A DNA stretch of 64,000 nt from Koleobacter methoxysyntrophicus (GTDB lineage Bacteria; Bacillota; Thermosediminibacteria; Koleobacterales; Koleobacteraceae). Made by a program: the position numbers and the translations under genes. The DNA lies in contig NZ_CP059066.1 of the NCBI RefSeq assembly GCF_017301615.1, positions 682,001-746,000 of the forward strand, given 5' to 3'. The notes below the pieces were generated by a model. That model was given only the letters and a program-made list of their open reading frames with translations. It was not told the origin of the DNA and did not search any database. Below, piece by piece: positions 9,192 through 18,760 of this stretch; position 1 is the stretch's first letter; the number at the start of each line of letters is the position of its first letter.

Positions 9192-9590
9192 TTGTTAAAA
9201 AATAACCTCTGTAATGAATTTCAAAATATGGTTTCTGAATACCTTATAAGGCATAAAAGTATAATTGATGTTATGTCAAAACTCCAGGAATCTAATGCAC
9301 GGATAAATAGGGCCCTGGCCAAGTCCATCACAGTGTGCGGTTGTCTGCAGGTCAATGCCAAAAAGCAGAACTTTCCGCTTGATTCTAATCTGTCAGAATT
9401 AAAGAATTACACCCAGAGCCATCTGGAAGGTGCCCTGTGTTCTAACTGTGCTGAAGTCCTGGAAAATGAAATCGGTTCCAATTTGTTTTATATTGCAGCC
9501 CTTTGCGACCTCTTGGGTTTAAATCTTCAGGAAGTCTTGAAAAAAGAGCATGATAAAATAGCTACCCTGGGTATTTATAACCTCTCATGA
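9192..9590 (+). CDS. Conserved Firmicutes protein of unknown function
   Basis: A 132-residue, helix-rich soluble protein with no membrane segment. It has segments I recall from small conserved proteins in other Clostridia: LQESNARINRALAKSITVCGC, then LEGALCSNCAEVLENEIG and LFYIAALCDLLGLNLQEVL. The Cys residues (CGC and CSNC) could bind metal. The helical arrangement resembles a MazG-like fold, but I cannot support an enzymatic assignment. TTG at 9192 is preferred because AAAGGGGTGG lies about 5 nt upstream; the GTG at 9183 falls inside that site. It is the only plus-strand gene in this part of the window, with its own promoter and terminator, back-to-back with an IS and convergent with radA. 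Confidence 0.75.
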   Translation: MLKNNLCNEFQNMVSEYLIRHKSIIDVMSKLQESNARINRALAKSITVCGCLQVNAKKQNFPLDSNLSELKNYTQSHLEGALCSNCAEVLENEIGSNLFYIAALCDLLGLNLQEVLKKEHDKIATLGIYNLS

Positions 9591-9598
9591 ACTCCTTT

Positions 9599-9622
9599 AA
9601 AGGGCATGGAAGCCCTTTTTTG
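9599..9622 (+). terminator. Intrinsic terminator
   Basis: AAAGGGC-ATGGAA-GCCCTTT followed by T residues begins 9 nt after the stop of the preceding gene. Confidence 0.85.
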
Positions 9623-9677
9623 CTTATAGTCAATTCTTTTTTGTTTCCTTAAAACTTTGTATTATCAAGATATGCTT

Positions 9678-11039
9678 CTATCCACCTAATATTATTTCCA
9701 ATCCCTGTCTCAATGTCTTTACCCCTACTATATTTATACCTTCGACATTTTTAAGGCCTTTTAAATTATCCTCCGGAATCACGCAGGTATTAAAACCCAA
9801 TTTCGATGCTTCTTTTACCCTGCTTTCAATGTAACTTACCCCCCTTATCTCTCCTGCAAGGCCAATTTCACCTATAGCAACGGTGAGGGGATTAATCCTT
9901 ATTTCCTTAAAACTGGAAGCAATGGCTGCAGCTATCCCCAGGTCAACGGCGGGTTCATCTATCCTTATACCCCCTGCCACATTAAGGTATGCATCCTGAT
10001 TTGCAAGATTAAGGCCTATCCTCTTTTCCAGCACGGCCATAAGGAGAATAACCCTGTTGTAGTCCAACCCGGTAGTCATCCTCCTGGGCATTCCAAACGT
10101 AGTAGGGCTTAAAAGGGCCTGAATCTCTATTAAAATAGGTCTGGTACCTTCGATGCTGGAGACTACCACAGACCCCGATACTCCTACGGGCCTGCCGGAT
10201 AACAGCATCTCCGAAGGGTTTTTTACTTCTTTAAGCCCACTATCCCCCATTTCAAATATGCCGATTTCATTAGTTGACCCGAAGCGGTTCTTAACAGCCC
10301 TTAAAATCCTGTATATATAGTGCCTCTCCCCTTCAAAATAGAGCACGCAATCCACCATGTGTTCAAGGACACGGGGGCCGGCTATCGAACCGTCCTTTGT
10401 TACATGGCCTATAATAAATACAGGAATACCGGAACCCTTCGCAAGCCTTAAGAGGCAGGCAGTGCATTCCCTTACCTGGCTGACGCTCCCCGGGGCCGAT
10501 TCCAAGTCGGGGTGATAAGCCGTCTGAATAGAATCCACTACCACAAAGGCCGGTTTTATGGATTCTATATATGCCTGTATTGCATCTATATTGGTTTCCG
10601 ATGCGAGATACAGCTCTTTTGAATTCAGCCCCAGGCGCTGAGCCCTCATTTTGATCTGGTTTAATGATTCTTCCCCGGATACATAGAGAACCTTCCCCGA
10701 ACCTGAAGCTAAAGCTGCCGATACCTGCAGTAAAAGCGTAGATTTACCGATACCGGGGTCTCCCCCAACAAGAACAAGGGAACCGGGAACTATACCGCCG
10801 CCCAGAACCCGATCGAGTTCTCCTATCCCCGTGGAAAATCTTATTTCCCCTTCCAGGTCGATTTCATTAATATTTGCCGGCTTGTTAACAGCCGTTATGT
10901 ACTCCTTTGGCCTTCCCTTTTTATCTGTTATTTCTTCCTTAAAGGTATTCCAGTTTCCGCATTCCGGGCATTTACCCATCCATCTGTTAGTTTCACGGCC
11001 GCAATGCTGACATATGTATCGGGTTTTAATCTTTGCCAA
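9678..11039 (-). CDS. radA: DNA repair protein RadA/Sms
   Basis: RadA is a RecA-like DNA helicase that promotes branch migration in recombinational repair. The 453 residues contain an N-terminal zinc finger (CQHCGRETNRWMGKCPECG), Walker A GGDPGIGKSTLLLQ, the RadA signature KNRFGSTNEIG and a C-terminal Lon-protease-like domain (from about residue 310) ending in the usual VGVKTLRQGLEIIL. It starts at TTG with GGAGAGGAG upstream. It follows clpC, as in many Firmicutes, but a strong hairpin lies between them, so it probably has its own promoter as well. Confidence 0.97.
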   Translation of the reverse strand: MAKIKTRYICQHCGRETNRWMGKCPECGNWNTFKEEITDKKGRPKEYITAVNKPANINEIDLEGEIRFSTGIGELDRVLGGGIVPGSLVLVGGDPGIGKSTLLLQVSAALASGSGKVLYVSGEESLNQIKMRAQRLGLNSKELYLASETNIDAIQAYIESIKPAFVVVDSIQTAYHPDLESAPGSVSQVRECTACLLRLAKGSGIPVFIIGHVTKDGSIAGPRVLEHMVDCVLYFEGERHYIYRILRAVKNRFGSTNEIGIFEMGDSGLKEVKNPSEMLLSGRPVGVSGSVVVSSIEGTRPILIEIQALLSPTTFGMPRRMTTGLDYNRVILLMAVLEKRIGLNLANQDAYLNVAGGIRIDEPAVDLGIAAAIASSFKEIRINPLTVAIGEIGLAGEIRGVSYIESRVKEASKLGFNTCVIPEDNLKGLKNVEGINIVGVKTLRQGLEIILGG

Positions 11040-11111
11040 AACAGTTCACTCCTCTCCTTCCAGTATAATTCTAAACAGCTTTGACATTTTCCTTCCTTTT
11101 TAAAAATGTTT

Positions 11112-11143
11112 ATAACCTCCCGGTATTTCAGCCGGGAGGTTAT
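11112..11143 (-). terminator. Terminator after clpC
   Basis: A 12-bp perfect stem (ATAACCTCCCGG and its complement, 8-nt loop) lies 16 bp past the clpC stop. Its downstream arm is followed on the minus strand by AAACATTTTTAAAAA. It separates the ctsR-mcsA-mcsB-clpC operon from radA. Confidence 0.8.
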
Positions 11144-11158
11144 TTTAAAGGTCTCTGT

Positions 11159-13594
11159 TTATACATTTGCGGTTTTTTCTTTTTTAGTAAAGGTGAGTTT
11201 TCCATCAGCTCCATCTATGATGACGGTATTGCCCCTGGATATTTCACCCTGCAGCATCTTTTCCGAAAGCTGGTCCTCTACCAGCCGTTGAATAGCCCTT
11301 CTTAAGGGTCTGGCCCCATAAAGGGGATCAAATCCCTCTTTTGTAAGGATTTCCTTGGCGCTTTCGGTAACTTCGATTTGAATTTCATAGTCTTTCAGCC
11401 GCTCATTCAGTTCATTCAGCATTAATTCCACAATTTTCTTGATGTGTTCTTCATTCAGTGCATGGAATACTATTACTTCATCTATCCTGTTTAAGAATTC
11501 AGGGCGGAAGGTCTTTTTCAGCTCCTCCATTATACTTTCTTTCATCTTATTGTAAGATTCTTCTTCCCTCCTATGGGGAACGAAACCAAGGGTTTTTTCC
11601 TTTTGTATGAGATGGGCGCCTACATTAGATGTCATTATTAAAACGGTATTCCTGAAATCAACGGTTCTTCCCTTGGCATCTGTAAGCCGTCCATCCTCCA
11701 GAATCTGCAGCAGTATATTAAATACATCGGGATGGGCTTTCTCGATCTCATCCAGGAGGATTACGGAATAAGGCCTTCTCCTTACCTTTTCCGTCAGCTG
11801 GCCCCCTTCTTCAAATCCCACATATCCGGGAGGTGCCCCTACTAGACGGGATACCGTATACCTCTCCATATATTCCGACATATCTATTCTGGCCATTGCT
11901 TCCTCATCACCGAATAGGGCTTCTGCAAGTGCCCTGGCCAACTCCGTTTTACCGACGCCCGTAGGCCCAAGGAATATGAAGGAACCAATAGGTCTTTTTG
12001 GGTCTTTCAGCCCCGCTCGAGCCCTTCTAATGGCCCGGGCTACGGCCTTAACCGCTTCTTCCTGACCGATTACCCTCCTATGGAGGATATCCTCCATTTT
12101 CAGAAGCCGTTCTGTTTCTTCTTCCGTCAATTTGCTTACGGGGATTCCCGTCCAGCTGGAAACTATTTTAGCTATTTCTTCTTCATTCACATTCAGTCTA
12201 TCCAGTTTCTTGTCCTGCTGCCATTTTTGTTTTAGATGTTCAAGCTTCTCTTTAATCTCGCCTTCCTTATCCCTCAAACGGGCTGCCTTTTCAAACTCCT
12301 GGCTTTTTACAGCGGCGTCCTTTTCCTTCTGGATTTCTTCCAGCTGGTCTTCCAGCTCCTTCAGTTCAGGGGGGGCGGTAAGGGCCTTCAGCCTTACCCT
12401 TGATGCAGCTTCATCAATTAAGTCTATGGCCTTATCAGGAAGGAATCTGTCAGTTATATAGCGGTTCGATAGTACTGCAGCCGCCCTGATAGCCTCATCG
12501 GTTATCTTGACCCTGTGATGGGCTTCATATTTATCCCTTAACCCTTTCAAGATAGCTATTGTATCCTCTACAGTGGGTTCATCTACGACGATTGGCTGGA
12601 AACGCCTTTCCAGAGCAGGGTCCTTTTCTACATGCTTCCTGTACTCATCCAGCGTTGTTGCCCCGATAGTCTGAAGTTCTCCTCTGGCAAGTGCCGGTTT
12701 TAATATATTGGATGCATCTATGGCTCCTTCTGCCGCACCGGCTCCTATAATCGTATGCATTTCATCTATAAAGAGGATGATATTGCCGGCTTCTTTTATT
12801 TCATTCATTACCCTTTTTAGCCTTTCTTCAAATTCACCTCTGAACTTCGTTCCCGCTACAACAGATGCAAGGTCCAGTGTTACAACCCGCTTATCTTTAA
12901 GGATTTCCGGAACATCCCCTTCTACTATCCTCTGGGCAAGACCTTCTGCAATTGCGGTTTTTCCTACGCCCGGTTCCCCTATAAGGCACGGATTATTTTT
13001 TGTCCTCCTTGATAATACCTGGATTACCCTCTCTATCTCTTTTTCTCTGCCTATTACAGGATCCAGCTTCCCTTCTGCTGCCAGTTCCGTCAGGTCCCTG
13101 CCGAATTGATCCAGATTCGGGGTTTTTGTCTGTTTTCTGCTCTTGCCGGGCATTTTTGCATCTCCGCCCAGCATCTTTATGACTTCATTCCGGGCCCTCT
13201 CCAGATCGATCCCAAGATTCATCAAAACCTGAGAGGCAACTCCCTCGCCTTCCCTTATCAAACCCAGAAGTATGTGCTCCGTTCCGATATAGTTGTGGCC
13301 CAACCGCCTTGCTTCATCATATGCCAGCTCCAGAACCTTTTTTGCTCGGGGTGTATAACCGATAAAGTTCTTTGGAGTCGGGTCGCCTTTACCTAAAAGC
13401 TTCTCGATCTCTTTTCTTACCGTGTTGAGGTCTGTTCCCAGACTTTGCAGAACCTTTGCGGCAATCCCTTCCCCTTCTGCTATAAGCCCGAGGAGAAGGT
13501 GTTCCGTTCCTATAAGGTTATGGTTCAGTTTCTTTGCCTCTTCCTGGGCCAGTAATATAACCCGCTGCGCCCTTTCAGTAAATTTGCCAAACAT
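11159..13594 (-). CDS. clpC: ATP-dependent Clp protease ATPase subunit ClpC
   Basis: ClpC is the Hsp100 unfoldase that feeds ClpP; in Firmicutes it degrades arginine-phosphorylated and adaptor-bound substrates. The 811 residues show two N-terminal Clp-N repeats ([13 protein letters not shown] and [13 protein letters not shown]), a first AAA+ domain with [13 protein letters not shown], a UVR-type middle coiled coil ([17 protein letters not shown]), a second AAA+ domain with [11 protein letters not shown] and the C-terminal ClpB-D2 small domain. Length is standard. The ATG overlaps the mcsB stop (TAATG), so the two are translationally coupled. It is the last gene of the CtsR-controlled operon. 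Confidence 0.98.
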   Translation of the reverse strand: MFGKFTERAQRVILLAQEEAKKLNHNLIGTEHLLLGLIAEGEGIAAKVLQSLGTDLNTVRKEIEKLLGKGDPTPKNFIGYTPRAKKVLELAYDEARRLGHNYIGTEHILLGLIREGEGVASQVLMNLGIDLERARNEVIKMLGGDAKMPGKSRKQTKTPNLDQFGRDLTELAAEGKLDPVIGREKEIERVIQVLSRRTKNNPCLIGEPGVGKTAIAEGLAQRIVEGDVPEILKDKRVVTLDLASVVAGTKFRGEFEERLKRVMNEIKEAGNIILFIDEMHTIIGAGAAEGAIDASNILKPALARGELQTIGATTLDEYRKHVEKDPALERRFQPIVVDEPTVEDTIAILKGLRDKYEAHHRVKITDEAIRAAAVLSNRYITDRFLPDKAIDLIDEAASRVRLKALTAPPELKELEDQLEEIQKEKDAAVKSQEFEKAARLRDKEGEIKEKLEHLKQKWQQDKKLDRLNVNEEEIAKIVSSWTGIPVSKLTEEETERLLKMEDILHRRVIGQEEAVKAVARAIRRARAGLKDPKRPIGSFIFLGPTGVGKTELARALAEALFGDEEAMARIDMSEYMERYTVSRLVGAPPGYVGFEEGGQLTEKVRRRPYSVILLDEIEKAHPDVFNILLQILEDGRLTDAKGRTVDFRNTVLIMTSNVGAHLIQKEKTLGFVPHRREEESYNKMKESIMEELKKTFRPEFLNRIDEVIVFHALNEEHIKKIVELMLNELNERLKDYEIQIEVTESAKEILTKEGFDPLYGARPLRRAIQRLVEDQLSEKMLQGEISRGNTVIIDGADGKLTFTKKEKTANV

Positions 13595-14676
13595 TAATAT
13601 ACACCTCCACTGTCTTTTGTTTTCTTTACACTCAACCTATTTCTAACTATCTTTGCCCGTCTGACATCCCTTTCAGCAGGACTCAATTCCTTTCCTGCTA
13701 GTTTCTGTAAATACGCCGGCCTCAGAATGACCATCATTTCGGTTAATATTCTCGGATTTATGTTATCGATGAGCTTGAGGTCAATTCCCAACCTCACATC
13801 AGATAAAAGCCGCATGGCTTCTTCTGATGTTAATATATAGGCATTGCTGAGGATGCCATATGCCCTGCCAATTTTATCCTGAAGCTTGATCTTCTTCTCC
13901 TTCAACAAAAGACCCCTTGCTGTTCTTTCCTGTTCTATTATCTGCCTGGTCACACTATTTAAATTATCAATAATTTCTTCTTCTGCCTGACCTAGGGTTA
14001 TCTGGTTAGATATCTGATATATATTACCTATAGCCTGGGTCCCTTCCCCGTAAAGCCCCCTAACAGTCAACCCTACATGACCGATGGCAGAAAAGATCCT
14101 GTTTAATTGATTGGTCATTACAAGGGCAGGGAGGTGCACCATAACGGAAACCCTGATCCCGGTCCCCACGTTTGTGGGACATGCAGTAAGATATCCAATT
14201 TGCTCATTAAAGGCATAATTTAACCTCTCTTCGAGGACATCATCGAGCTTTGTGCAGAGGTCCCATGCCTCTTCCAGTTGCTGGCCTGAAAAAAGGGACT
14301 GGATCCTCAGGTGATCCTCTTCATTTATCATTATGCTTACCCCTTCGTCCCTGCTGAGCAGGACCGCTCCGTATTCATTATTGGCAAGGGCAGGGCTTAT
14401 AAGGTGTTTTTCCACTAAGGCTTTCCTTTCAAGCTTTGATAGGTCCTTCATCCTTATTAACTCAAAGTCCCCCGCCAGCACCCTGTTATTCTGTATTGCA
14501 TCATAGACCTCGCTGATAACCTTCTCGCTCTGTTCTTTATTCATCATGTGAGGAAAAGGAACATCAGCCAGATTTCTTGCCAGACGAACCCTTGAACTTA
14601 TTACTATATCCGATTCGGGGCCATTGCCTTCCATCCACTTGCTTGCTGATTCATTTATGAAATTTTCAAGTGACAT
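13594..14676 (-). CDS. mcsB: Protein arginine kinase McsB
   Basis: McsB phosphorylates arginines on misfolded proteins and on CtsR, tagging them for ClpCP. At 360 residues it is the usual length. Guanido-kinase motifs are clear: [13 protein letters not shown] near the start, [10 protein letters not shown], and the nucleotide/active-site segment [13 protein letters not shown] with its conserved Cys. The C-terminal [12 protein letters not shown] is the region that binds phosphoarginine. It lies between mcsA (11-nt gap) and clpC (1-nt overlap), the classical order. Confidence 0.97.
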   Translation of the reverse strand: MSLENFINESASKWMEGNGPESDIVISSRVRLARNLADVPFPHMMNKEQSEKVISEVYDAIQNNRVLAGDFELIRMKDLSKLERKALVEKHLISPALANNEYGAVLLSRDEGVSIMINEEDHLRIQSLFSGQQLEEAWDLCTKLDDVLEERLNYAFNEQIGYLTACPTNVGTGIRVSVMVHLPALVMTNQLNRIFSAIGHVGLTVRGLYGEGTQAIGNIYQISNQITLGQAEEEIIDNLNSVTRQIIEQERTARGLLLKEKKIKLQDKIGRAYGILSNAYILTSEEAMRLLSDVRLGIDLKLIDNINPRILTEMMVILRPAYLQKLAGKELSPAERDVRRAKIVRNRLSVKKTKDSGGVY

Positions 14677-14687
14677 TATTCTCCCCC

Positions 14688-15203
14688 CTATTCTCTTCCA
14701 ATCTGATTTTCCAGCTCCCGTATTTTATCCCGCAGTTCTGCAGCTTTTTCGAATTCCTCTTTCTTTACCGCCTGTTCCAGCTGCCTCTTTAACTTGTCTA
14801 TTTCCTTCTTCAATCTTATTTTTCCACCTGTTCTTCGTGGGACTTTTCCGGTATGGACATGACTGCCGTGAATTCTTCTCAGTATCGGTTCAATCCTGCC
14901 ATGGAAGGAACCATAACACTGACTGCACCCGAACCGGCCGTATTGGCTGAACTGGTTAAAAGTCATACCGCAAAAAGGGCACTGGATTTTTTGAGAAATG
15001 TTAACACCTATAGGACTTTCCTTTGCACTATCAAGTAAACCAGCCAAAAGATTATGGATAGTAAAATTCGGCTGAAAACTGAAGCTGAAATCCTCCAGTT
15101 CTCTTGCACATTCTTCACACAGGTGTCTTTCCGTTTTTTCACCGTTAACTACCTTGGTTATATGAACAGATGCCGGCCTTTTTCCGCACTCTTCACAAAG
15201 CAT
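14688..15203 (-). CDS. mcsA: Zinc-finger activator of McsB, McsA
   Basis: McsA binds and activates the arginine kinase McsB. The 171 residues hold four CxxC motifs (CEECG and CEECA in the first half; CPFCG and CSQCY around residues 75-97), expected to bind two zinc ions, and a C-terminal UVR coiled coil (EEFEKAAELRDKIREL), which also contacts Clp ATPase. It follows ctsR by 12 nt in the operon. Confidence 0.96.
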   Translation of the reverse strand: MLCEECGKRPASVHITKVVNGEKTERHLCEECARELEDFSFSFQPNFTIHNLLAGLLDSAKESPIGVNISQKIQCPFCGMTFNQFSQYGRFGCSQCYGSFHGRIEPILRRIHGSHVHTGKVPRRTGGKIRLKKEIDKLKRQLEQAVKKEEFEKAAELRDKIRELENQIGRE

Positions 15204-15215
15204 ATGTCTCCCTCC

Positions 15216-15683
15216 CTACAGAGATTTATAATATAGTATTGAGGACAGAATCCCTTTTAAAATGTTGGCCCTCACAACATCGCGGGTAGGAACTTTGAGG
15301 TTCAAGTTCTTCCTATCGATAGCCGCCCGGATTATCAGGGCTTCTCTAGGGGTTATAACTTTCTCCTCCATCAGCCTTTCCACAAAATTTACAGCACAGG
15401 ATTGGGATATGGAATCACCTATCTCCTCCAACATGTTCCTTACCAGGTCATCTTCATCTATACTCAACCTAGTAATTCTTATATATCCTCCACCGCCCTG
15501 TCTGCTTTCAACATGATAGCCCCTTTCTAAAGAAAAGCGTGTTGATAAAACATAATTTATCTGGGAAGGGGCACACCGGAATTTGCTTGCCAGCTCATTC
15601 CGCTGGATTTCTAAAACCTCTCCCTCTATCTCCTGAAACATCTTTTTAATGAAATCCTCTATGATATCTGATAGACTAGCCAT
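15216..15683 (-). CDS. ctsR: Transcriptional repressor CtsR
   Basis: CtsR represses clp and other heat-shock genes and is inactivated by heat and McsB. With the ATG at 15683 the protein has 155 residues, the family length; GGAGGGGG lies 5 nt upstream. The open frame extends 50 codons further, but that part crosses the promoter and is not coding. The N-terminus MASLSDIIEDFIKKM, the winged helix (EIQRNELASKFRCAPSQINYVLSTRF) and the glycine-rich wing RQGGGGYIRI are typical. The C-terminal dimerisation part ends near ANILKGILSSILYY. First gene of ctsR-mcsA-mcsB-clpC. Confidence 0.97.
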   Translation of the reverse strand: MASLSDIIEDFIKKMFQEIEGEVLEIQRNELASKFRCAPSQINYVLSTRFSLERGYHVESRQGGGGYIRITRLSIDEDDLVRNMLEEIGDSISQSCAVNFVERLMEEKVITPREALIIRAAIDRKNLNLKVPTRDVVRANILKGILSSILYYKSL

Positions 15684-15698
15684 TCTACCCCCTCCATA

Positions 15699-15761
15699 TT
15701 GACTTTGACTATCTTTGACCTTTGTTAATTCTATTATATATCTTTTTAACAAATTATGCAA
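15699..15761 (-). promoter_or_regulatory. ctsR operon promoter with CtsR operator
   Basis: On the minus strand TTGCAT (15756-15761) and TATAAT (15733-15738) are 17 bp apart. Just downstream (about 15699-15720) lies the CtsR heptad pattern GGTCAAA-GAT-AGTCAAA followed by a third partial GTCAAT. This matches the tandem heptad consensus of CtsR and indicates autoregulation and heat induction of the operon. Confidence 0.88.
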
Positions 15762-15771
15762 TATATTCCCT

Positions 15772-15800
15772 GAAAAAAACTTCAGGCAAATGCCCGAAGT
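15772..15800 (-). terminator. Terminator of the small gene at 15830-16063
   Basis: ACTTCGGGC and its near-complement flank a short loop on the minus strand, followed by T7. It lies 30 nt after the stop of the upstream gene and just ahead of the ctsR promoter, separating the two transcription units. Confidence 0.8.
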
Positions 15801-15829
15801 AAAAACAGAGAAAAACAATGAGGGCCCTG

Positions 15830-16063
15830 TCACGTCTTCTTTTTGTTCTTCAATTGCTTCTGCCTTTTTTCTCGGGCGAGTTCCCGGGACAGTTCATTTA
15901 AATGTTCAACCCTTTCTTCCTGTTCTTCCGATGAGGTCCACCCAAAGAGGCTCGACATGACCTCACCATAAGCGGTACTGTCATTAAGCTCATCCTCAAC
16001 AGGGTCATCTATATTGCGGTCATGGACTTCTTTGATTCTTCTATGCCTTCTGGTAAAACCCAT
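15830..16063 (-). CDS. Small charged protein of unknown function
   Basis: A 77-residue protein from the ATG at 16063, chosen because AAGGAGG lies 7 nt upstream; the open frame extends 23 codons further without a ribosome site. It begins MGFTRRHRRIKEVHDRN, has an acidic middle (DDPVEDELND) and ends in a lysine/arginine-rich helix (RELAREKRQKQLKNKKK). No membrane segment or family I recognise. It sits between the EF-G paralogue and the ctsR operon, with its own terminator. The excellent ribosome site and terminator argue that it is a real gene. Confidence 0.65.
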   Translation of the reverse strand: MGFTRRHRRIKEVHDRNIDDPVEDELNDSTAYGEVMSSLFGWTSSEEQEERVEHLNELSRELAREKRQKQLKNKKKT

Positions 16064-16164
16064 CTTTTTTCCTCCTTGTTTTAGGCAAATTTTTAATGGA
16101 ATCCCTATTGCTAGTTTTTCCTGTTTGACCATTATTATGACCCCGAAACTGAGTATTTTAACAA

Positions 16165-16192
16165 GAAGAAAACCGGGTTCTGAAAACCCGGT
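16165..16192 (-). terminator. Terminator of the EF-G paralogue
   Basis: ACCGGGTT-TTCAG-AACCCGGT on the minus strand followed by TTTCTTCTT, 10 nt beyond the stop codon. Confidence 0.85.
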
Positions 16193-16201
16193 ATAAATAC
16201 T

Positions 16202-18283
16202 CTATTCTTCCTGTTTCTGTTTTTTGGCTTCTTCTATTATTTTCTCGCTGATATGGGCAGGTACCTCTTCATAATGGCTGAAAGTCGCTGTAAATGTCCC
16301 CCTACCCTGGGTCATTGACCTTAAATCTGTAGCATATTTGAACATTTCTGCCTGGGGAACCTGTGCCTTAATTACCTGGAACCCGTTTTTCGGGTCCATT
16401 CCCAAGATTCGGCCCCGTTTTTTATTCAGGTCACCGATTATATCCCCCATATATGCTTCGGGAACAACAACCTCTACATTCATTATGGGCTCAAGCAGCA
16501 CCGGACTGGCCTGGAGAGCTCCCTTCTTAAAGGCCATGGAAGCTGCTATTTTAAAAGCCATTTCAGAAGAATCAACAGTATGATATGACCCATCATACAG
16601 AATCGCTTTGACATTTACTACAGGATACCCTGCCAGCACCCCTTCTTTAAGCGATTCCCTGAGCCCCTTTTCAACAGCAGGGATATACTGCTTCGGCACA
16701 GCTCCTCCGAATATCTTATCTTCGAAGACGAATTCCTCATCACTATCAGTTAGAGGCTGAAGCTCCAGCCATACATGGCCGTACTGACCCCTACCACCGC
16801 TCTGTTTCTTGTGTTTTCCTTCTACCTTAACAGATGACCTGATGGTTTCCCTATAAGGAACCTTGGGGGTATCCAGCAGCACTTCTGTTCCGAATTTAGA
16901 GGACAGGCGGCTGCATATTACCTCAAGGTGAACATCTCCCATGCCTTTTATTATAATCTGATTGGTTTCAGTATCTTTGGTCACTTCAAAGGTGGGGTCT
17001 TCTTCAGCCAAGCGGCTTAGGCCTGATCCTATCTTTTCCTCATCCCCTTTAGCCTTCGGCTGTATTGCAGCAGCGATAACGGGTTTGGGGAACTGGATTT
17101 CTTTAAGCTGGATCGGATTGTCTTTATCACAAAGGGTATCACTGGTAGTAGTGTACTGAAGTTTTGCTACCGCAGCCAGGTCTCCTGCCTGAACCTCTGG
17201 AACGGCTTCTTGTTTCTTCCCGTGCATAACGTAAATCTGGCCGATCTTTTCCGTTTCGCCCTTATTAGAGTTATACACCGTTGAATCCGACTTCAGCACC
17301 CCTGAATATACCCTGAATAAGGTCAGTCTGCCGACATAAGGGTCTGCCATAGTTTTGAAAACAAGGGCACAGAAGGGCTCAATGTCATCGGCCTTCCGTT
17401 CGGTTTTCTCTCCGGTCTTGGGATTTACCCCTTTAACAGCAGGTGCGTCTTTAGGAGACGGAAGATAGTTTATAATGGTATCCATTAGAGGCTGTATACC
17501 TTTGTTGGCCGTTGCAGACCCGCAGAGGACGGGAACGATTTTGCCGTTCAGGACACCGTTTCTTAACCCCGAATGAATTTCATCTTCCGTCAATTTCTCT
17601 CCTTCCAGATATTTCATCAGAAGCTCATCGTCGCTTTCAGCAACGGCTTCTATTATCATGTCTCTGTAGCTGTCTATTTTATCTTTAAGGTCACCGGGGA
17701 TTTCGCCTTCAGTCAGATTTTTCCCATCGAAATAATAGGCTTTCATATCTACAACATCAACGAATCCTTTAAAATTAGCTTCTGCCCCGATGGGAAGCTG
17801 GAAGGGAACTACATTTTGACCGAATTTGTCCCTTAAATCATCCAGGACTTTAAAGAAATTAGCATTCTCCCGATCCATTTTATTTATAAAAAACATCTTT
17901 GGCAGTTCATATTCATTTGCATAATCCCAGACCTGCTCCGTTCCTACCTCTATACCCGAAACGGCACATACCACTACAATCGCCCCGTCGGAAACCCTCA
18001 ACCCTCCTTTTACTTCTCCAACAAAATCGAAGTAACCCGGAGTATCAATGATATTTATCTTATGCTCCTTCCATGGACACGGAGCTAAAGCGGCATTTAT
18101 GGAAATCTGTCTCTTGATTTCTTCAGGGTCATAATCTGTAGTAGTGGTACCGTCTTCGACTCTCCCCAAACGGTCGATAACACCCGAATTATACAGCATA
18201 GCTTCGGCCAGGGACGTTTTTCCGGCACCACTATGGGCGATAAGTCCTATATTTCTTAATCTCTCTGTAGCAAATTTCTTCAT
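16202..18283 (-). CDS. Elongation factor G-like GTPase (FusA2-type paralogue)
   Basis: A 693-residue translational GTPase with EF-G domain order. The P-loop is HSGAGKTSLAEAML, not the HIDAGKTTTTERIL of canonical EF-G, and the effector region reads EDGTTTTDYDPEE; both mark the EF-G paralogue often annotated as an elongation factor G-like protein. DTPGYFDF (G3) and NKMDREN (G4) are intact. Domain IV includes SGGRGQYGHVWLEL. The canonical fusA would sit in the rpsL-rpsG operon elsewhere. ATG 18283 has GGGAGGAG 5-7 nt upstream; a TTG one codon earlier is also in frame. The exact role of this paralogue is not settled. Confidence 0.9.
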   Translation of the reverse strand: MKKFATERLRNIGLIAHSGAGKTSLAEAMLYNSGVIDRLGRVEDGTTTTDYDPEEIKRQISINAALAPCPWKEHKINIIDTPGYFDFVGEVKGGLRVSDGAIVVVCAVSGIEVGTEQVWDYANEYELPKMFFINKMDRENANFFKVLDDLRDKFGQNVVPFQLPIGAEANFKGFVDVVDMKAYYFDGKNLTEGEIPGDLKDKIDSYRDMIIEAVAESDDELLMKYLEGEKLTEDEIHSGLRNGVLNGKIVPVLCGSATANKGIQPLMDTIINYLPSPKDAPAVKGVNPKTGEKTERKADDIEPFCALVFKTMADPYVGRLTLFRVYSGVLKSDSTVYNSNKGETEKIGQIYVMHGKKQEAVPEVQAGDLAAVAKLQYTTTSDTLCDKDNPIQLKEIQFPKPVIAAAIQPKAKGDEEKIGSGLSRLAEEDPTFEVTKDTETNQIIIKGMGDVHLEVICSRLSSKFGTEVLLDTPKVPYRETIRSSVKVEGKHKKQSGGRGQYGHVWLELQPLTDSDEEFVFEDKIFGGAVPKQYIPAVEKGLRESLKEGVLAGYPVVNVKAILYDGSYHTVDSSEMAFKIAASMAFKKGALQASPVLLEPIMNVEVVVPEAYMGDIIGDLNKKRGRILGMDPKNGFQVIKAQVPQAEMFKYATDLRSMTQGRGTFTATFSHYEEVPAHISEKIIEEAKKQKQEE

Positions 18284-18466
18284 CAAAACTCCTCCCTTTA
18301 ATGATGATTTTAAGTCTGCTTTATTTAAATCTTTACTTTATTTATTCTATTTTGTCGGTTTTTTTCCTTCTTTTTAAGGTTATATATTTTTTCCTCTACA
18401 TTATAATTAAATTCTGTTTTAATAGTTTATTATATTTTACCATATTTTACTTTATTTATTCTCATT

Positions 18467-18706
18467 TTATACCTTCATGGTCCTATGAAGCAAATAAAAT
18501 TGGATTAAATGATGAGCATCAATTTGTGTTTTATCTGCAGGTTTTGCTGGGGTAATAACAGTTTCATCAGGTAAAACATTGTTTTTAAAAAATTTAAGTC
18601 GTAGATGCAGTTTTATTCCTGCTTTAGTTTTTCTAAAGGTTGCCCACAGGATATTCACTACTTGACAAATCTGGATTTCATTTATGCAACACCAGTGAAA
18701 ATACAC
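18467..18706 (-). pseudogene. Transposase relic next to cas1
   Basis: The 18284-18760 gap contains this open frame, of which the central part (TKAGIKLHLRLKFF, then LPDETVITPAKPADKTQID) resembles the catalytic middle of IS4-type transposases (pattern KAGIKLH...TPAKPADKTQMD). Both ends are unrelated to a transposase and no catalytic set is complete. It sits 54 bp past the cas1 stop, where cas2 would be expected. The remainder of the gap is AT-rich with no recognisable gene. Confidence 0.55.
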
Positions 18707-18760
18707 TTTTTGTTTTAAAAGGATTGCAGGGTTTTCCCCTTTTGTCCTCTTTCTGTTCCT

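Noticed and set aside
15684-15833. 50-codon N-terminal extension of CtsR
   Set aside because: It runs across the promoter, the CtsR operator and a terminator, and the usual start with a strong ribosome site lies at 15683.
18301-18555. Plus-strand 84-codon frame upstream of the EF-G paralogue
   Set aside because: Phe/Tyr/Leu-rich translation of AT-rich noncoding DNA, with no ribosome site.
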